NCBI GenBank assembly: GCA_029962745.1
Contig: CM057153.1
Coordinates: 35,474,340-35,538,339, forward strand
DNA length: 64,000 nucleotides
Direction of reading: 5' to 3'
DNA from: Echinometra lucunter
Taxonomy: Eukaryota; Echinodermata; Echinoidea; Camarodonta; Echinometridae
Shown: positions 48,346-60,540 of the stretch, piece by piece
Layout: every line of letters starts with the position of its first letter
How positions within the stretch are numbered: the first letter of the stretch is position 1
Made by a program: the position numbers and the translations under genes
The notes under the pieces: generated by a model
What the model was told of the DNA's origin: nothing
Databases searched by the model: none
Seen by the model: only the letters and a program-made list of their open reading frames with translations

Positions 48346-48405
48346 ATAACTTGCATGTAAACACTGCTCTTAATTTTTCAGTGAGATAAGACTGACCCCA
48401 ACAAG

Positions 48406-51400
48406 ATGCGGATAGCAGTTGAGGGATGTGGTCATGGAGAGCTTGATAAGATATATGAGACAATAGCCTTTGCAGAGCAGAAAGAAGGTAATCATCATCT
48501 GAAATCTGTGCTAACTTTCTTTTTTCAGGTTCTTGAATAGATAAGTGGGGCACTTGTGAACCCGAGCCCCTGCTTGCTTGCACTCTAGTATTTTCAGGAG
48601 TAAGGAGTGACATAAGTGACATATTAAAAGGAATCTCAAAAGTTAGTGTAAAACCCTGAGTACATGTGGGTAAATGGATAAAGGATATGAATGCATTGAA
48701 TGCTAGAAATTTAGTGATAAAAGTAATAACATTATCATACAATTTCAATCTCAGATTGTACACATGTGAATACACGTTTTTGTAAGATCTCAACTGTCTG
48801 AATGACTTCTGAATGACTACTGTATGTACCTAATGCACTCATGGCTTAAGATGTTTAGTTATGATTAAGGCTCTTCTTAACTTGTCACCATTTATTATTG
48901 ATTTGAATCAGTATCCATGTTCATTTTATGTTTCAACTTGAATTTTGCTCGTGCCTTTTCTGCTCAATTTAGGCTTCAAGGTGGATCTGCTGCTGTGCTG
49001 TGGTGATTTCCAGGCTGTGCGTAATGAAGCTGACATGGAGTGTATGGCTGTTCCCAAGAAATACCGCCAGATGAACACTTTCTACAAGTATGTGTAGGCA
49101 AGATTAGTTTTATGCAGGGTCAATTCTAGGTGTTGTTGCATAAAACTTGCTATTATAGTAAACTTTGCCATCAGTGGTAACTTTTATGGAATACTGGATT
49201 TTGATTGGCTGTTGAGCAAAGTTACCATGGTAGTTACCATCGATAGCAAAGTTACTATAATAGCCAGTTTTAATGCAGTGGCACCCAGGTCTACCACCTG
49301 GGGGTATTGCTTATAAAAGATTTACGTGTAACGGCTTCCTTATGTACATGCATTTTAGTTGACCTCCTAGCTTGATTCAAAAGTGTCAACAAACGGCTAG
49401 CTCATCAAAGCCACCGTACACTTGTGATAAATGTTAGTGCCCCCCCCTCCCTCCAATCATGCCATTCTACCATGCACTTGATGTTATTTAATAAAATGCT
49501 TCTTCTGCTAATACTAACTACATGTATATATGAGTCGGTGATGTTGTCCTATTCACCGTTTTGCAGAATAGTCCTATGTGTTATTGTACAACACCTACCT
49601 AGCTTGTTGTACACAAGTCTATTGGAGCTGAACTTCTAGTATCGGTACCATTGCACACATACCATCCAAAATGTACCGCATTACACAGCTAGCATGACTA
49701 TACTATATACTTATATTGTTTCTGTTGTGACATCACAATTAGCTTGCGCAGTATAAGCGTATTCAATTTTTTAGGCAAGTCACGCTTTGCACTATAGATA
49801 CACGCTAAATGCTCATCCAGGCATTTTGCAGTTGGATCCAATTTCCCTGTTTTTTAAACCTTGATTTGTGAACAAGAATCTTTTTCTTGATTCTAATCAG
49901 TTTCTTCTCAAACTTCCAAGGTGTTGTGCAATACAAATAGCAACCATTTTAATACATGCAGTGGTACAAGATTTCACATTAGGTGAAAGAGCAGCGTAGC
50001 TTTTATTCAATTTGCCTTTGCGTTGTTGAGTAGATCATCACTCTTTCACCTTATGTGAATCTCGTACCATTGCACTTGTGTCTTTTCACTATTTATATAT
50101 TAGAACACGAAATAACTAGAAGGAACAACAACATAAAGATTTGTCACATACATGTATGAATCCTGTGCTCTGTACTATTCCTTGGCAAATCAAAATATCT
50201 GATTTACAGTATGACTATTCTTACTTACTTCCTGTCTCACCATTCCTTGCCTCTCAGGTACTATTCTGGGGAGAAGAAAGTTCCAGTTTTGACCATCTTC
50301 ATTGGTGGGAACCACGAGGCTTCCAACTATCTGGCTGAACTGCCTTACGGAGGGTGGGTCTGTCCTGGCATCTACTATCTAGGTGACTGATAATCATTTT
50401 TTTCTCAAGACAAGCAATGCTAATGATGAAAAAGTAATTAGACTTGTGGATGCATAATCATGCTATGGATCTAATGAATGTGGTGCATTAGATTATTTCA
50501 GAGCAAGTCCAAGGGATCTGATAAGTTTTGGTTTTCATAGATTGCCAAATACTGAGGAGTTCAGTTCAATTTATTTCAAACATATTAAATGACAGGTCAA
50601 ACGAATCCAAGGCATCGTACATATTCAAGGAATTGACAGAAAAGAGTACAACTACATGCACATATACAGTCCAACCTCACTTATCCTGTCTTCATTTATC
50701 CGGACTCCTCTATTAACTCTCCGCATGTTTCATTCGCACCAGTGCACACCCTTGGACGGGCTTCGTTTGCATTTTTGCACATCTACGTATTTCCCTATTG
50801 AAGCCCTTATTCCCCGTATTGAGCATGGATTGTTCATGTAATGTATGCTTTTACTTGTAGTTTTAGGGGTATTCAATTTCAAATTCAGTGATGAGGGAGA
50901 CTTACTGTCACTATCTTTACAATAAACAATTGAGAAAAAAAAAAAAATCAATACACCCTCCCGGGCCAGCATATATCCAGAAAGTCCGGTTTATTGTTGT
51001 GAGCCATGAGTCACAACACCTTTGAGCACACTTCACAACGGCTCTGCCACTGGGGTAAGGTCCAAATTCACTCCCATTTTCTTTTTCCCTTTTGTTAGGT
51101 CTTTTCTTGTCAGATTATCATGGTTTTGGTATCACTAGAAAGCTTATTCAATTATCTGTGCATATGAACATGCAATACACCTGCCACTGATACAGGAACC
51201 ACCCAAAAGTGCAGAAGTTTTTGTTGGAAAGACAAGAGTGTATGTAAAGTGTATGAAAATGAGTATTATACAGACAAAGCACACTAATATGTGAAATGGA
51301 TTATATTTGATAAAAATGCCTGTGAAACACTCTACAAGTTTGCTGCACAACATTTTCCTAAAAATGTTCAGGTGAAGTGTTATAGCCCTCTAAATAACAG

Positions 51401-52473
51401 TGTCTGTGAATCCAGATTAGTGGCCACTGCTGAAATAATGCAACGCACAGGCGGTATGCAGGTCAACGCATGAAGAGTTAACCAGCCGCGTCTCTAGTGC
51501 ACCTAAAAGCCTGGGAGACAGAAACATCGTGGGCAATTTTCTGTTTTATTTTATTTTGTTTTCATCTTGTACAAACAGAAAGATATTACTGATCATTTAC
51601 AATCATCCACAACACCAAGGAAATAGATATTTTACAGCAAATAGACCGTTCTACCCTATAAATTTTCGTAACAAAGGTGTCCCACTACATTACTCTCATA
51701 TCCGGCCATTTCACTTATACAGATGGGCGCCGGTCCATGATGAGGGAGCCGGTCCGTGACGTGGCCGGATATGTGAGGTCAGACTGTACATGAATATAAA
51801 ATATGTAACATTACATAGGCAAACTTATTATGGGAATGAGGACAGCTGAGAAGAACAACTCTATATTCAGCTGCCAAAAGGAAGATCTCATGGAGTTAAA
51901 TTGAATAACTACAAGAAAATGCAGTAAATTGCAAATGACATTTAATATGATGTGCATGTACATGAAAATTTTGTTGGTATCAGAAGTGTTAATTGCATTG
52001 TATTTCATCTGATCAAGGCAGGAGTAAGGTTGTCAACCAAATACAATTATCAGCTTTGCTCAAATCTGAAATTTGTCACTAATGACTTATAGGGCAAGAA
52101 GGTCTTAGCTTGGATTTGCCCTCCAATTTCAATTTCAGTAATTATCTGAACTACATGTAAGACCTAAAAATCATTGTATATATATATATATACCGGTATA
52201 TATATACATTTTTTTTTTTTTTCGTTGTTATAGTAGCTAGTGCTACAAAATAATTTGAAAGAGAATAATAACAAGGTCTTGTTTCTTTGATTGTTCACTT
52301 GAAGGTTATGCCAGTATAGTGAACTATGGTGGGATAAGGATTGGAGGACTATCTGGTATCTTCAAGAAGCATGACTACAGGAAAGGTCACTTTGAGAGGC
52401 CTCCATATTCCCAGGATGAGATGAGAAGTGCATATCATGTCAGAAACTTGGAAGTTTTCAGATTGAAACAGGT

Positions 52474-52507
<34 letters not shown>

Positions 52508-55500
52508 CGTCTCGTGCCTTCTCAACATTTAAATTGCCCCTGGATTTTCCATTTTCGTTTTTCATTCTTCATTTATCTGTTCTGCTTTTTTTTAATTATT
52601 TTTTTTTATTTGTTTATTTTTTTGAATTCATTTATGTTTTTTTAGCAGCATTGATTTGGCTAAGGTACTCTTGTAAAAGTTATTTTCATAAAAAAATAAA
52701 AGGTATATGGAATCTGAATATAGCTTACTCTGATGGCAGGCTGCCTTTAAAGGAAATCACACTAACATCTCTGTATTTCAGCCTTTGAGTACCCCCCCCC
52801 CCCCCCAAAATGCATTTTTTAATTCAATTCCCTTTCATTCACCAAGTTATTTTTAATTGCTTGACAGCATTCATGTAAAAATGACATCATCTATATGATT
52901 TATACTGCTCCCTGTTAGAAAAACCTGTGGGGGAAAAGGAAGGAAAAATAAACATTGGCTTATGTAAAGTATTGCTGTAGTGTGTTGAAAAATGAAGTGG
53001 GATAAACAAGGGATTGGAGTGCAAGCCTTGCCTTTCATTCCAAACAATGTATCTATCACAAATTAAGCGTTATGTAAGAGGGAATGATAGAAAGGACAAG
53101 CCTCATCCTTGGTTACCAGGTAGCTTAGTTATTAATTGATTTATATTTATAAGATTATAGCCTTTGGATGTACTTCTAGTATTGTACCATTTTGTGGTTC
53201 ATGTACAAATAATATATCTATGTACGCACATTTAGATTTGCCATGTGAGTGGATATTGGGGGGGGGGGAAATTAGATTGGCTAGAATTCCATATGCCCCC
53301 TGCCCCACTAAAATTGAGGGGAAAAGGGAAATTGCTCTCTTTCCCAGCCTGAGTTATCAGAATTGCCTATAACAAGTTAATTTCATTCATTGAATGCAGA
53401 TTCAACAGCCAATTGACATTATGATGTCACATGACTGGCCTAGGGGCATCTATCACCATGGAAACAAGGAGGAACTCTTCCGCAAAAAGAAATTCTTAGT
53501 GGAGGAAGCCATGAGCAACACATTAGGCAAGTTGTGAACATCTCTGACTTCTGTTCTTTGTAGTCTTAATGTAAAAATTAAGTTCCCAGCTAGATAGAGC
53601 TGTAAGCAACACATTGATTATGAATATCTCTGTTCTATTCTCAGTTGTGGTTTAAGAAATATAAGTCCTAGTTAGAGGACCTCCAAGGATTATCTAGAAA
53701 GCAACAAAGTTGAAGATTTTGGTAGTAAATTATCAATTACAATAACTTATCACTCTTAGAATAAAAGTAATACAGGTGAAAATAAAAACAAATTTTAATT
53801 ATTAATTTCTATTAGAACACTCTTACATATGTTAAATATGCTAAAAAATTTGTTGCTGGTAGTTACATATTTTTGCATTAGCAGATTTGTGTAACAAAAT
53901 CCCTGTCATCTTGCTGAATTTAGCACAAATTTAAAAGGAGCATGCTTCAGTTGCCCATGGGATATGTTGCAATTTCTGAATTTGGTATTGTAGAGCATTC
54001 CCTCCAATTTTCATAAATTTTCATATATACACTGCGACGATTACTTTCATCTAAAGTGAAGGGTTGAGGTTAGGCTTAGGGTTCGACTGGGTTCTAGGTT
54101 TAGGGTTTGTGTTGGGGTTGTGATAAGGTAAGTTGTAGTGTTATGTCCAGGGTTAAATTCAGTAATTCTGTTAGTGTCGGAAAGTGACTGTTGTGCAATT
54201 TTCACAGTCATGTGTTATAAAACCTTTTCAGATATCAGCTAATGATGTTATGGGTATGTTTTTACAGGTAGTCCACCTGCAGAAGAACTGCTTCATGATC
54301 TTAAACCGGACTACTGGTTTTCAGCTCATCTCCATGTCAAGTTCTCAGCTTTGGTGGAACATAAGGTAGGATACTATTTGCTTCATAATGTTCCCCATGA
54401 AAAAGCTGCTAGAAATGTTTGTGTTGTAGCAATCTTTAACCAGTCTCCTGATGGTGATGATGCATTAAAGAGTTCCTTGAAGGAAGGTGATATTTTGTTC
54501 TATGTAAAATCCCTCTTTGAGAGAGAAAATATAAGCCTTTTTTTTTTTCATTTAGATTTTCAGATTTTACTGATCAAAATCAGGGAATAATTACTGTGAA
54601 CAAAAACACAGACAATATAATTGAGTCAAGTGGCAATGGAGAACTTACATTTTTTGTAAACAAATACAATGTCAGTATACCTTAGCCAATTTTTTCTTTA
54701 TTTATTATTCTTCTTCTTCTTCCATGTATTCATACACAATGGGAAGGTATCTTGTTATAACAAATCATTACCACAAAAGCATTTTAATTGAGAAATGGTC
54801 ATTTACAGGAATACACGTATTACCTAATGACAGAAAAAAAATATCAAATGCTTATTCACTGTAAATCTTAGAAAAGAACCATTTTGCCTGTAATGATGTA
54901 TATCGACCACTCACATAAATCACGGTGATTGCATATGGATTGTAGGATGCTCTGCCTATTTGATGTATGACCCATGAACTTGGATTGTTGGGGTTTTTTT
55001 TGCAGGGAGATGATGGCACCGTGCAGAAGGCAACCAAGTTTCTCGCTACTGACAAGTGTCTGCCAGGCAGAGATTTTCTGCAGGTAAAGTAAAATAAATT
55101 CAGGGGAGCGTTTCATGAAGAGTTTTGTCAGTGATTTTCACTGACAACTGTTATAAGCTACTGAAAATCCTCGCATCTGATTGGCTGAGAACAAATTAGT
55201 CAGTGAAAATCACCGACAAGACTCTTCATGAAATGCTCCCCAGATCGGTTGTATATAGCATTAATGTTGAGCATAATTTCATTTCAGTATAACATGCATT
55301 TTCCATGGGCCCTAGCCTGAGTTATCGCGGATTTAGTGTTCAACTGGTTAAAACACATACCACATTATGATTCAGCTGTAATCCAATTTTCAAATAAATT
55401 GCAATATAAGATTGAAAAAACATCTACCAGATATTTTGTAAAGACATTACAAAGGTGTATAGTCTTCCAAGCTCTTGTTGTGATCATAGCAATTGTAAAA

Positions 55501-58500
55501 TTTAGACTGGAGGGTCAGTCCTGTTGGCCTTACAGTCAGAAAAAAGTCAAGGGTGATTCCAAACCATGTAGCCCTGCAAGTAGTTTGTCTTCAAGAGCAT
55601 GGTGTTTGGAATTTTAAGAACTCAAAGAACTCTAAGAGGAGCTTTTTCAGGCTCTTTTTTCCTCTCTAGCAATTCATGGTCCAATTCTCTTTGAAGAGTT
55701 GATCATATGGTCTGTAAGAATGATTTTAAGAATTGTTGTGAGGTCTGGGAATCCTCTCTGATTAAATTGAATACTAGTAAATCCTATTTTGTGCAAAGAA
55801 AAAAGTGAACAACAGCCTCACTATACATTTGTGGAATTCTTAATTGTGCTGAGCAGCAGACTCTCACCCAGAGCCCTGGTGGTGAAATCATATGATACAC
55901 TGCTTTTCTTACAAACTAATTGACTATGTGTACATGTCGTATGAAGCCTGGGAATAAAATGTTTGTACATGATGTGCACAAGCATGCGACATAGAATTTT
56001 GGTCCCAAGTCTTGAAGTATGATCAGTCATACCAGGGCCCCATTTCATTAAACTTGTTATCAGTAACAAATGCCACATATCTATGACAAATTTGCTCTCT
56101 GCCAATCAGATGCAAGGATTTCAGTAGCTTATAACAGTTATTACAACTTGTTATTGATAACAAGTTTTATGAAACGGGGCTCAATATGTGAAATAGGAGA
56201 GTATTTCCTGAGCAGTCATATTTGCAGATGACATCACTACAATATTGTTCCACATGGGAATGAGAAGAAAAAGAAAGTTCACAATTATTTTTTTTTTTGC
56301 AATATGAGAGTACTTCCAAGAGCACTCCTTTTTTGTGTGTGATAGCTATACTCCTTAATTCTTCCACATAAGAATGAGAATAATAAAATTTGCCTAATTT
56401 TTCACTATTGCTAGTACTCAGCATTGCATTTTCGGCATGGTACATGTATCCTTGTCACTCTAACTTTTTATCATATTCATTTGACTGTAATAGATCCTAG
56501 AACTACCGGATAAATCAGAGAGGCCATTTGATCTGAGCTATGATACTGAGTGGCTGGCAGTCCTGCAAGCGACGAATCATCTCTTGAGTACTTCCAGGGA
56601 CATTGTTCATATGCCTAACCCTGGCTACTTCTCAAAGTGAGTTAATGATAATAGCATTATGGACCCCCTATCAGTTAAGTAAATCAAAGATAATTCCTGA
56701 TTGGTGGGTATTAGTAAATTATACTTTGTGGGAATAATGGCTTTGTGATAGAACAGTTGTCTTGGGTTTTTCTCGAAAAAAATTCATTGAATTTGGGAAG
56801 AACGCAGAATTCACGGAATTTCACAGAAAACACAAATTTTTTTTTAGGCCAAAAATTTTGAATTATGAAAATACAGCAAAAAACAACAAAAACAAAGCAA
56901 AATCCTACAAAACAAACCGTGCATCAGCAGAAAATCTGAATCAAACCTGTTCGCAGTGTTTAACATGTGTTCTCAAAGCAGCTCCTGATGTTGAAATTTA
57001 ATGGAAATACTGAAGGGAAGATGAAAGATTTTGACTATTTTCAGTTGATTTGTCATATGTTTTGTATATGTCACCGAAGAACACGGAATTTGAAGCTTAG
57101 AACACCGAAGAACACAGAATTTGCATTTTAGAAAACAGAGAACTGGGGATTTTACATTTCCGTAATAATATAAAATAATATCACACATTATAAAGATTTG
57201 TTCAGATATTGGGGGGGGGGGGGAAGAAATGTCTTGCACTTGTTTTCACTTGTTTGTTATAAAATGCACCTAAAAGCCCCCTCAGAAAAAACCTGTGGTT
57301 TCCCCAGCCATATTTGAACAAGCCTATCTGGATCTTGCAAGGCAACTGCTCGTTACTGGGGGGACTCATTCACAACCAAATCACGTCACTAGTGCCTTTG
57401 GTAAAGCATTGATTTTTATTAACAAGCTCAAAAACTGTTGCCTCACATTGATCTGAAGATGGAATCGCAACCCCACTCATTTCAGCAAATGGCTCTTTAT
57501 ATCATATCCTGTATACACTTAAAAAGAGCAATTTAAGTGAAAAAAATAAAACGTGTCAAAATGTCTGTATTTGTGAGAATATTTACCAATCAAACTGTTT
57601 GGGATGTGTGCTTGGTTAACTTTCTGTATCTAGCTTTAGGTAGCTTATCGAAATGTATTGACATGAAAACTTAAAAAGATGCACAAAGAAAGCAAAATGT
57701 ATACTGTTGTCTTTACAAGTCACATCTTTCATCAGACATTTAAATGTTAACTTGTTTGGAGGAGACTCTCTACCTTTGAATGTTTTTGAAACAGATATAT
57801 GGCACCATACAAATGCTGTGAATCATCATCATCATCATTATTTGCATTCTGAATGCAACTTTTCGTGCCACTCCAGTTCGTCGAGTTACCGTAATTTTTT
57901 TTTAACCCTAACCAGGCTGGGCTTTTTGAGGGATGCTATACCTGGGGGGCATATTCCACCCCCCCCCTTGAGATCTCGGCCGTCGATCGCGCGATTGCGC
58001 TGAAAATCGGCACGCATGTCACCCGTGACGTCATCTACCAGTTTGCGTAGTTAAATTTTACGAAATAATTCATTAGGTAATTAATTATGCTAATTTATGC
58101 ATAAATCAGACTTTTTGCTAAAAATCACTAGATGAAGCTCCAAATAGTCTTACATGGTTTGTATTTTTGTTGTAAATACTCTTTGTAGTGTTGTTGACAA
58201 GTATACATGAAAAAAAAAATTGGAATCAATTTCAATTACTTATGTATTTCATTGTTTTTAAAATTTGTTATGTATTTCTTTGTTTTTCGACTTTTTGTTT
58301 TTTATTGTTTTTTCGATGAAATTCGTTGCCAATACTATTTGGATCATATCCAGACTAAAACTAATTGATTTTGATCATTAATAGTAAAAATAATCATACA
58401 TTTATGAATAATTGCTGAAAACACAGTTTGTATTGGATTTGTACATTAAATCACGTTTTTGAGCAATTTTTGATCCGATATGGGAGTACAAAATATTGCA

Positions 58501-59876
58501 TAACTCTGGTACTGCGTATCCAGACGTCACGTATTTAATCAAAAGATGCGCGAGATGCTACAGAAAAGAGTCATGCGGCGTCGTGGCGACATCTAAGCGT
58601 GTTGCAGACATATCGCGTGAAATGTCCAGGCGGGGTGGATTCCACCCCCCCCCCCCAAGCCTTTTTAGGGTTACAGTTACCTTAATGTCATGTCATACTA
58701 CTTTATAGTTCTGCATGAGGAAAGCTACTTCCTTGGAATTATTTTAACCATTGCCCAGTAATTGATTTGTAGATGTCTGTTGCAAACTTAATGCCTGCAG
58801 TTTTGACCAGGCAGATGCTTATAATCTTGATATGCCATGTGTAATGACTGTTGTTGGATTGTTTCATTCTGATCAGGTGGGATTACAGTGTTGACATGGG
58901 ACAGCTCGCAGCTGTGAAGTCTGCTTTTGGAGATGATCTCAAAATCCCCGACTCCTTCGAGCGGACGGTGAGGGTTTACGACCCCAACAACATGGACAGG
59001 AATGCCATGCAACCCAATCTGATGATCAACCCTCAAACCACAACACTCTGCTCTCGGCTCCAAGTTACAGACCCTTGTGTTGTTCTCATGGGTGGATCTG
59101 AGCCAGGGGAACTTGCTGGACCAGTGCTGCCACCTCAGCCAGAAACCCACTCAGACGATGGCAATGATGCGGATGATGACACCTCAGAGTCATCCAGGAT
59201 TCTCTTTGAGAGTTTCATCGATTCTGAAGCAGGAGCAAGTTTCTTAGACCTATCTGTCAATGACTCAAGAAGGAGCAATAATTCATCTCGGATGTCTGTT
59301 GACCCCGAGTCTAGTTTGAACCCAGAGGAAATCTGTCTCAGCGATGATGATGTTGTTGATGATGATGATAAAACAGAACAGGATGATGATGATGGGAAAG
59401 TTGAAGTCGGAAGGAAAGTTGCAATCGAATGTGAATCAAGTCAAGACTTTCCTCCTTCTCCCATCAAAAGAACTTCACTGTCTCTCCCAGTCATCACAAA
59501 AACTCCAAGCATTCCATCCCCTTCCTCAGGTCTGGACAATAGTGTCCTGCCAGCTAAACATGAACTAGCGAACAAACTTCTCTTTGATGAACTTGATGAG
59601 GAAGCCAAGGATCAACTCTCTGGTGTGGATGGTGACGTTTCTTCGTTTGACTCCAGCACTCCAAGACATGGGCAGACGAAGAGAAGGAATCTGGAAGTAT
59701 ACACATCTTCCTCTCGGGACGCCTCTGACGAGGCGAGTATTTCAGATGATAACGACCGAAGCGGCGTCTTGAGCGATGACGCAAGACCAGATGTTGTAAC
59801 CATTAAAGGGGGGAGCGGGTCAAAGAAATTCAAACGGAGAAATGTTGCCATATACACATCCAATGAGGATGACTGA
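48406..59876 (+). CDS. DBR1: RNA lariat debranching enzyme, nine exons, complete
   Basis: Hydrolyses the 2'-5' bond at the branch point of excised intron lariats in the nucleus. Exons: 48406-48487, 48973-49087, 50258-50382, 52305-52471, 53400-53526, 54268-54365, 55006-55083, 56494-56636, 58877-59876. Phases join to 644 residues. Metallophosphoesterase motifs are all present: GCGHGELD (7-14, with the family's Cys8 and His10), CGDFQAVRN (37-45), GGNHEA (82-87), SHDWPRG (173-179) and SAHLHVKF (224-231). The DBR1 C-terminal domain follows, then a long Asp/Ser-rich acidic tail ending in a basic KKFKRRN motif likely used for nuclear import. Human DBR1 is 544 residues; the excess here is mostly in the acidic tail. 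Intron 5 has a GC donor. The start ATG matches the conserved MR-x-AV-x-GC beginning. A TTTTTCAG just upstream (48381) may be the acceptor of a 5' UTR intron. Introns carry several transposons but none breaks the frame. Confidence 0.95.
49149..49264. mobile_element. MITE in DBR1 intron 2
   Basis: Ends GCTATTATAGTAAACTTTGC and, inverted, GCTATTATAGTAACTTTGC; 116 bp. The interior has GTTACCATGGTAGTTACCAT. Most of it recurs at 44361 as part of a larger duplicated block. Confidence 0.8.
49151..49359 (+). repeat. 209-bp block duplicated at 44361-44569
   Basis: Ungapped match to 44361-44569, about 96% identical by eye. It extends about 95 bp beyond the MITE, so both copies share a larger unit than the MITE alone. 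Confidence 0.85.
50667..51786. mobile_element. pogo/Tigger-type element in DBR1 intron 3
   Basis: Left end CAGTCCAACCTCACTTATCC and right end, inverted, CAGTCTGACCTCACATATCC are flanked by TA on both sides. These ends resemble those of pogo/Tigger elements. About 1,120 bp. I found no transposase motifs, so it is decayed or non-autonomous. It may contain unrelated insertions in the middle. Confidence 0.75.
52479..52507. repeat. poly-T run after DBR1 exon 4
   Basis: About 29 T directly after the donor GTAGGT of intron 4. Confidence 0.85.
53524..53533 (+). promoter_or_regulatory. GC-type 5' splice site of DBR1 intron 5
   Basis: The junction reads TAG|GCAAGT at 53526/53527. Using GC joins exon 5 to the acceptor TTTACAG|GT at 54267/54268 and keeps the frame (Leu-Gly-Ser-Pro-Pro). 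The nearby GT at 53531 would give an immediate stop. AG|GCAAGT is the usual strong context of GC-AG introns. Confidence 0.85.
54059..54130 (+). repeat. degenerate telomere-like repeats, DBR1 intron 5
   Basis: Spaced TTAGG/TTAGGGTT-like units (GGTTAGGCTTAGGGTTCGAC, GGTTTAGGGTTTGTG). This is an interstitial, diverged (TTAGGG)n-like stretch, possibly of microsatellite origin. Confidence 0.5.
55101..55243. mobile_element. MITE in DBR1 intron 7
   Basis: Ends CAGGGGAGCGTTTCATGAAG and, inverted, CTGGGGAGCATTTCATGAAG, with inner arms TTTTCACTGAC/GTCAGTGAAAA. 143 bp. Confidence 0.85.
56034..56182. mobile_element. MITE in DBR1 intron 7, second
   Basis: Ends GGGCCCCATTTCATTAAACT and, inverted, TGAGCCCCGTTTCATAAAAC, continuing TTGTTATCAGTAACAA / TTGTTATCAATAACAA. 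About 149 bp. Ends and a central CCAATCAGA/CTGATTGGC element are shared with the MITE at 55101. Confidence 0.8.
57890..58673. mobile_element. TIR element in DBR1 intron 8, TAACCCTAA-ended
   Basis: Left TAACCCTAACCAGGCTGGGC (57903) and right, inverted, GTAACCCTAAAAAGGCTTGG. Both ends have C- or G-runs with GGAATCCACC-like subterminal sequence. A 12-bp direct repeat with one mismatch, AGTTACCgTAAT and AGTTACCtTAAT, flanks it. The CpG-rich patch at 57975-58030 (GATCGCGCGATTGCGC) is unusual for this AT-rich intron. No transposase seen. Confidence 0.7.
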
Positions 59877-60540
59877 TATTGAAGGCCAACTTGCCAGTTT
59901 GCAATCTTCTCTTGATTATGTGCTGTCAGTGATGATAGCATGATGTAGAGCAAATACGTCAAACAGTCACTTCTTCGGAATTAACTAACACTCTTCGCAA
60001 TTCATTAAAATGTAATTGGATAATGGTGCTTTTTAGATTTTCCTCAATTCTTTTTTGTACATTTTAAGGTGTAAATATCAATTGAACATACATTTTTTAG
60101 ATATGTATATATTGTAAATTAATGTTGGGGAAAAAGATTTTTTATTTTGACTTCTACATTTTTATCCTTTCAGGAGGAAAGCAGTTTTAAAAATTGCAAG
60201 GAAGCAAGGGTTAAACCTGAAGAAGGAGCTAAAAGTTCACAAATGCACAACGGAATAAATGCAAGATTGTAATCCTGACACCGTACTCGGCCACTTAATA
60301 TTGAACTCAATACAGCTATCTGATTGCATAAAGCAGCCCCTTCCTATTAGGTTTTAGGAAGACCCTTGTATGGACATAACGTAAAATCGGACATTTGGAA
60401 GGCAGTAGCTATACTCATTACTTTGTTATCTCAACTTGCACACTTATAAGGAGAACTTTTCCAAGCCACTCCACATCAATGCTTACATTTTTTAAAAGAC
60501 AATAAATTCGTACAAAGTGCAACTGAGAGAACTTATTTAA
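59877..60540 (+). other. DBR1 3' UTR region
   Basis: Sequence after the TGA has no further coding signal. AATAAA polyadenylation signals lie at 60254-60259 and 60501-60506; either could end the transcript. Confidence 0.6.

Noticed and set aside
48006..48356. Glycine- or proline-rich frames over the C tract
   Set aside because: Homopolymer artefact at the end of transposon B; no conserved composition outside the tract.
47379..48408. A divergent promoter shared by a B-box gene and DBR1
   Set aside because: The B-box-like exon lies inside a transposon with clear ends and target duplication, so it is not a stable host neighbour in head-to-head arrangement.
50730..51473. Short frames inside the pogo-type element as a transposase
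   Set aside because: No DDE or helix-turn-helix motif visible; lengths of 60-80 codons are expected by chance.
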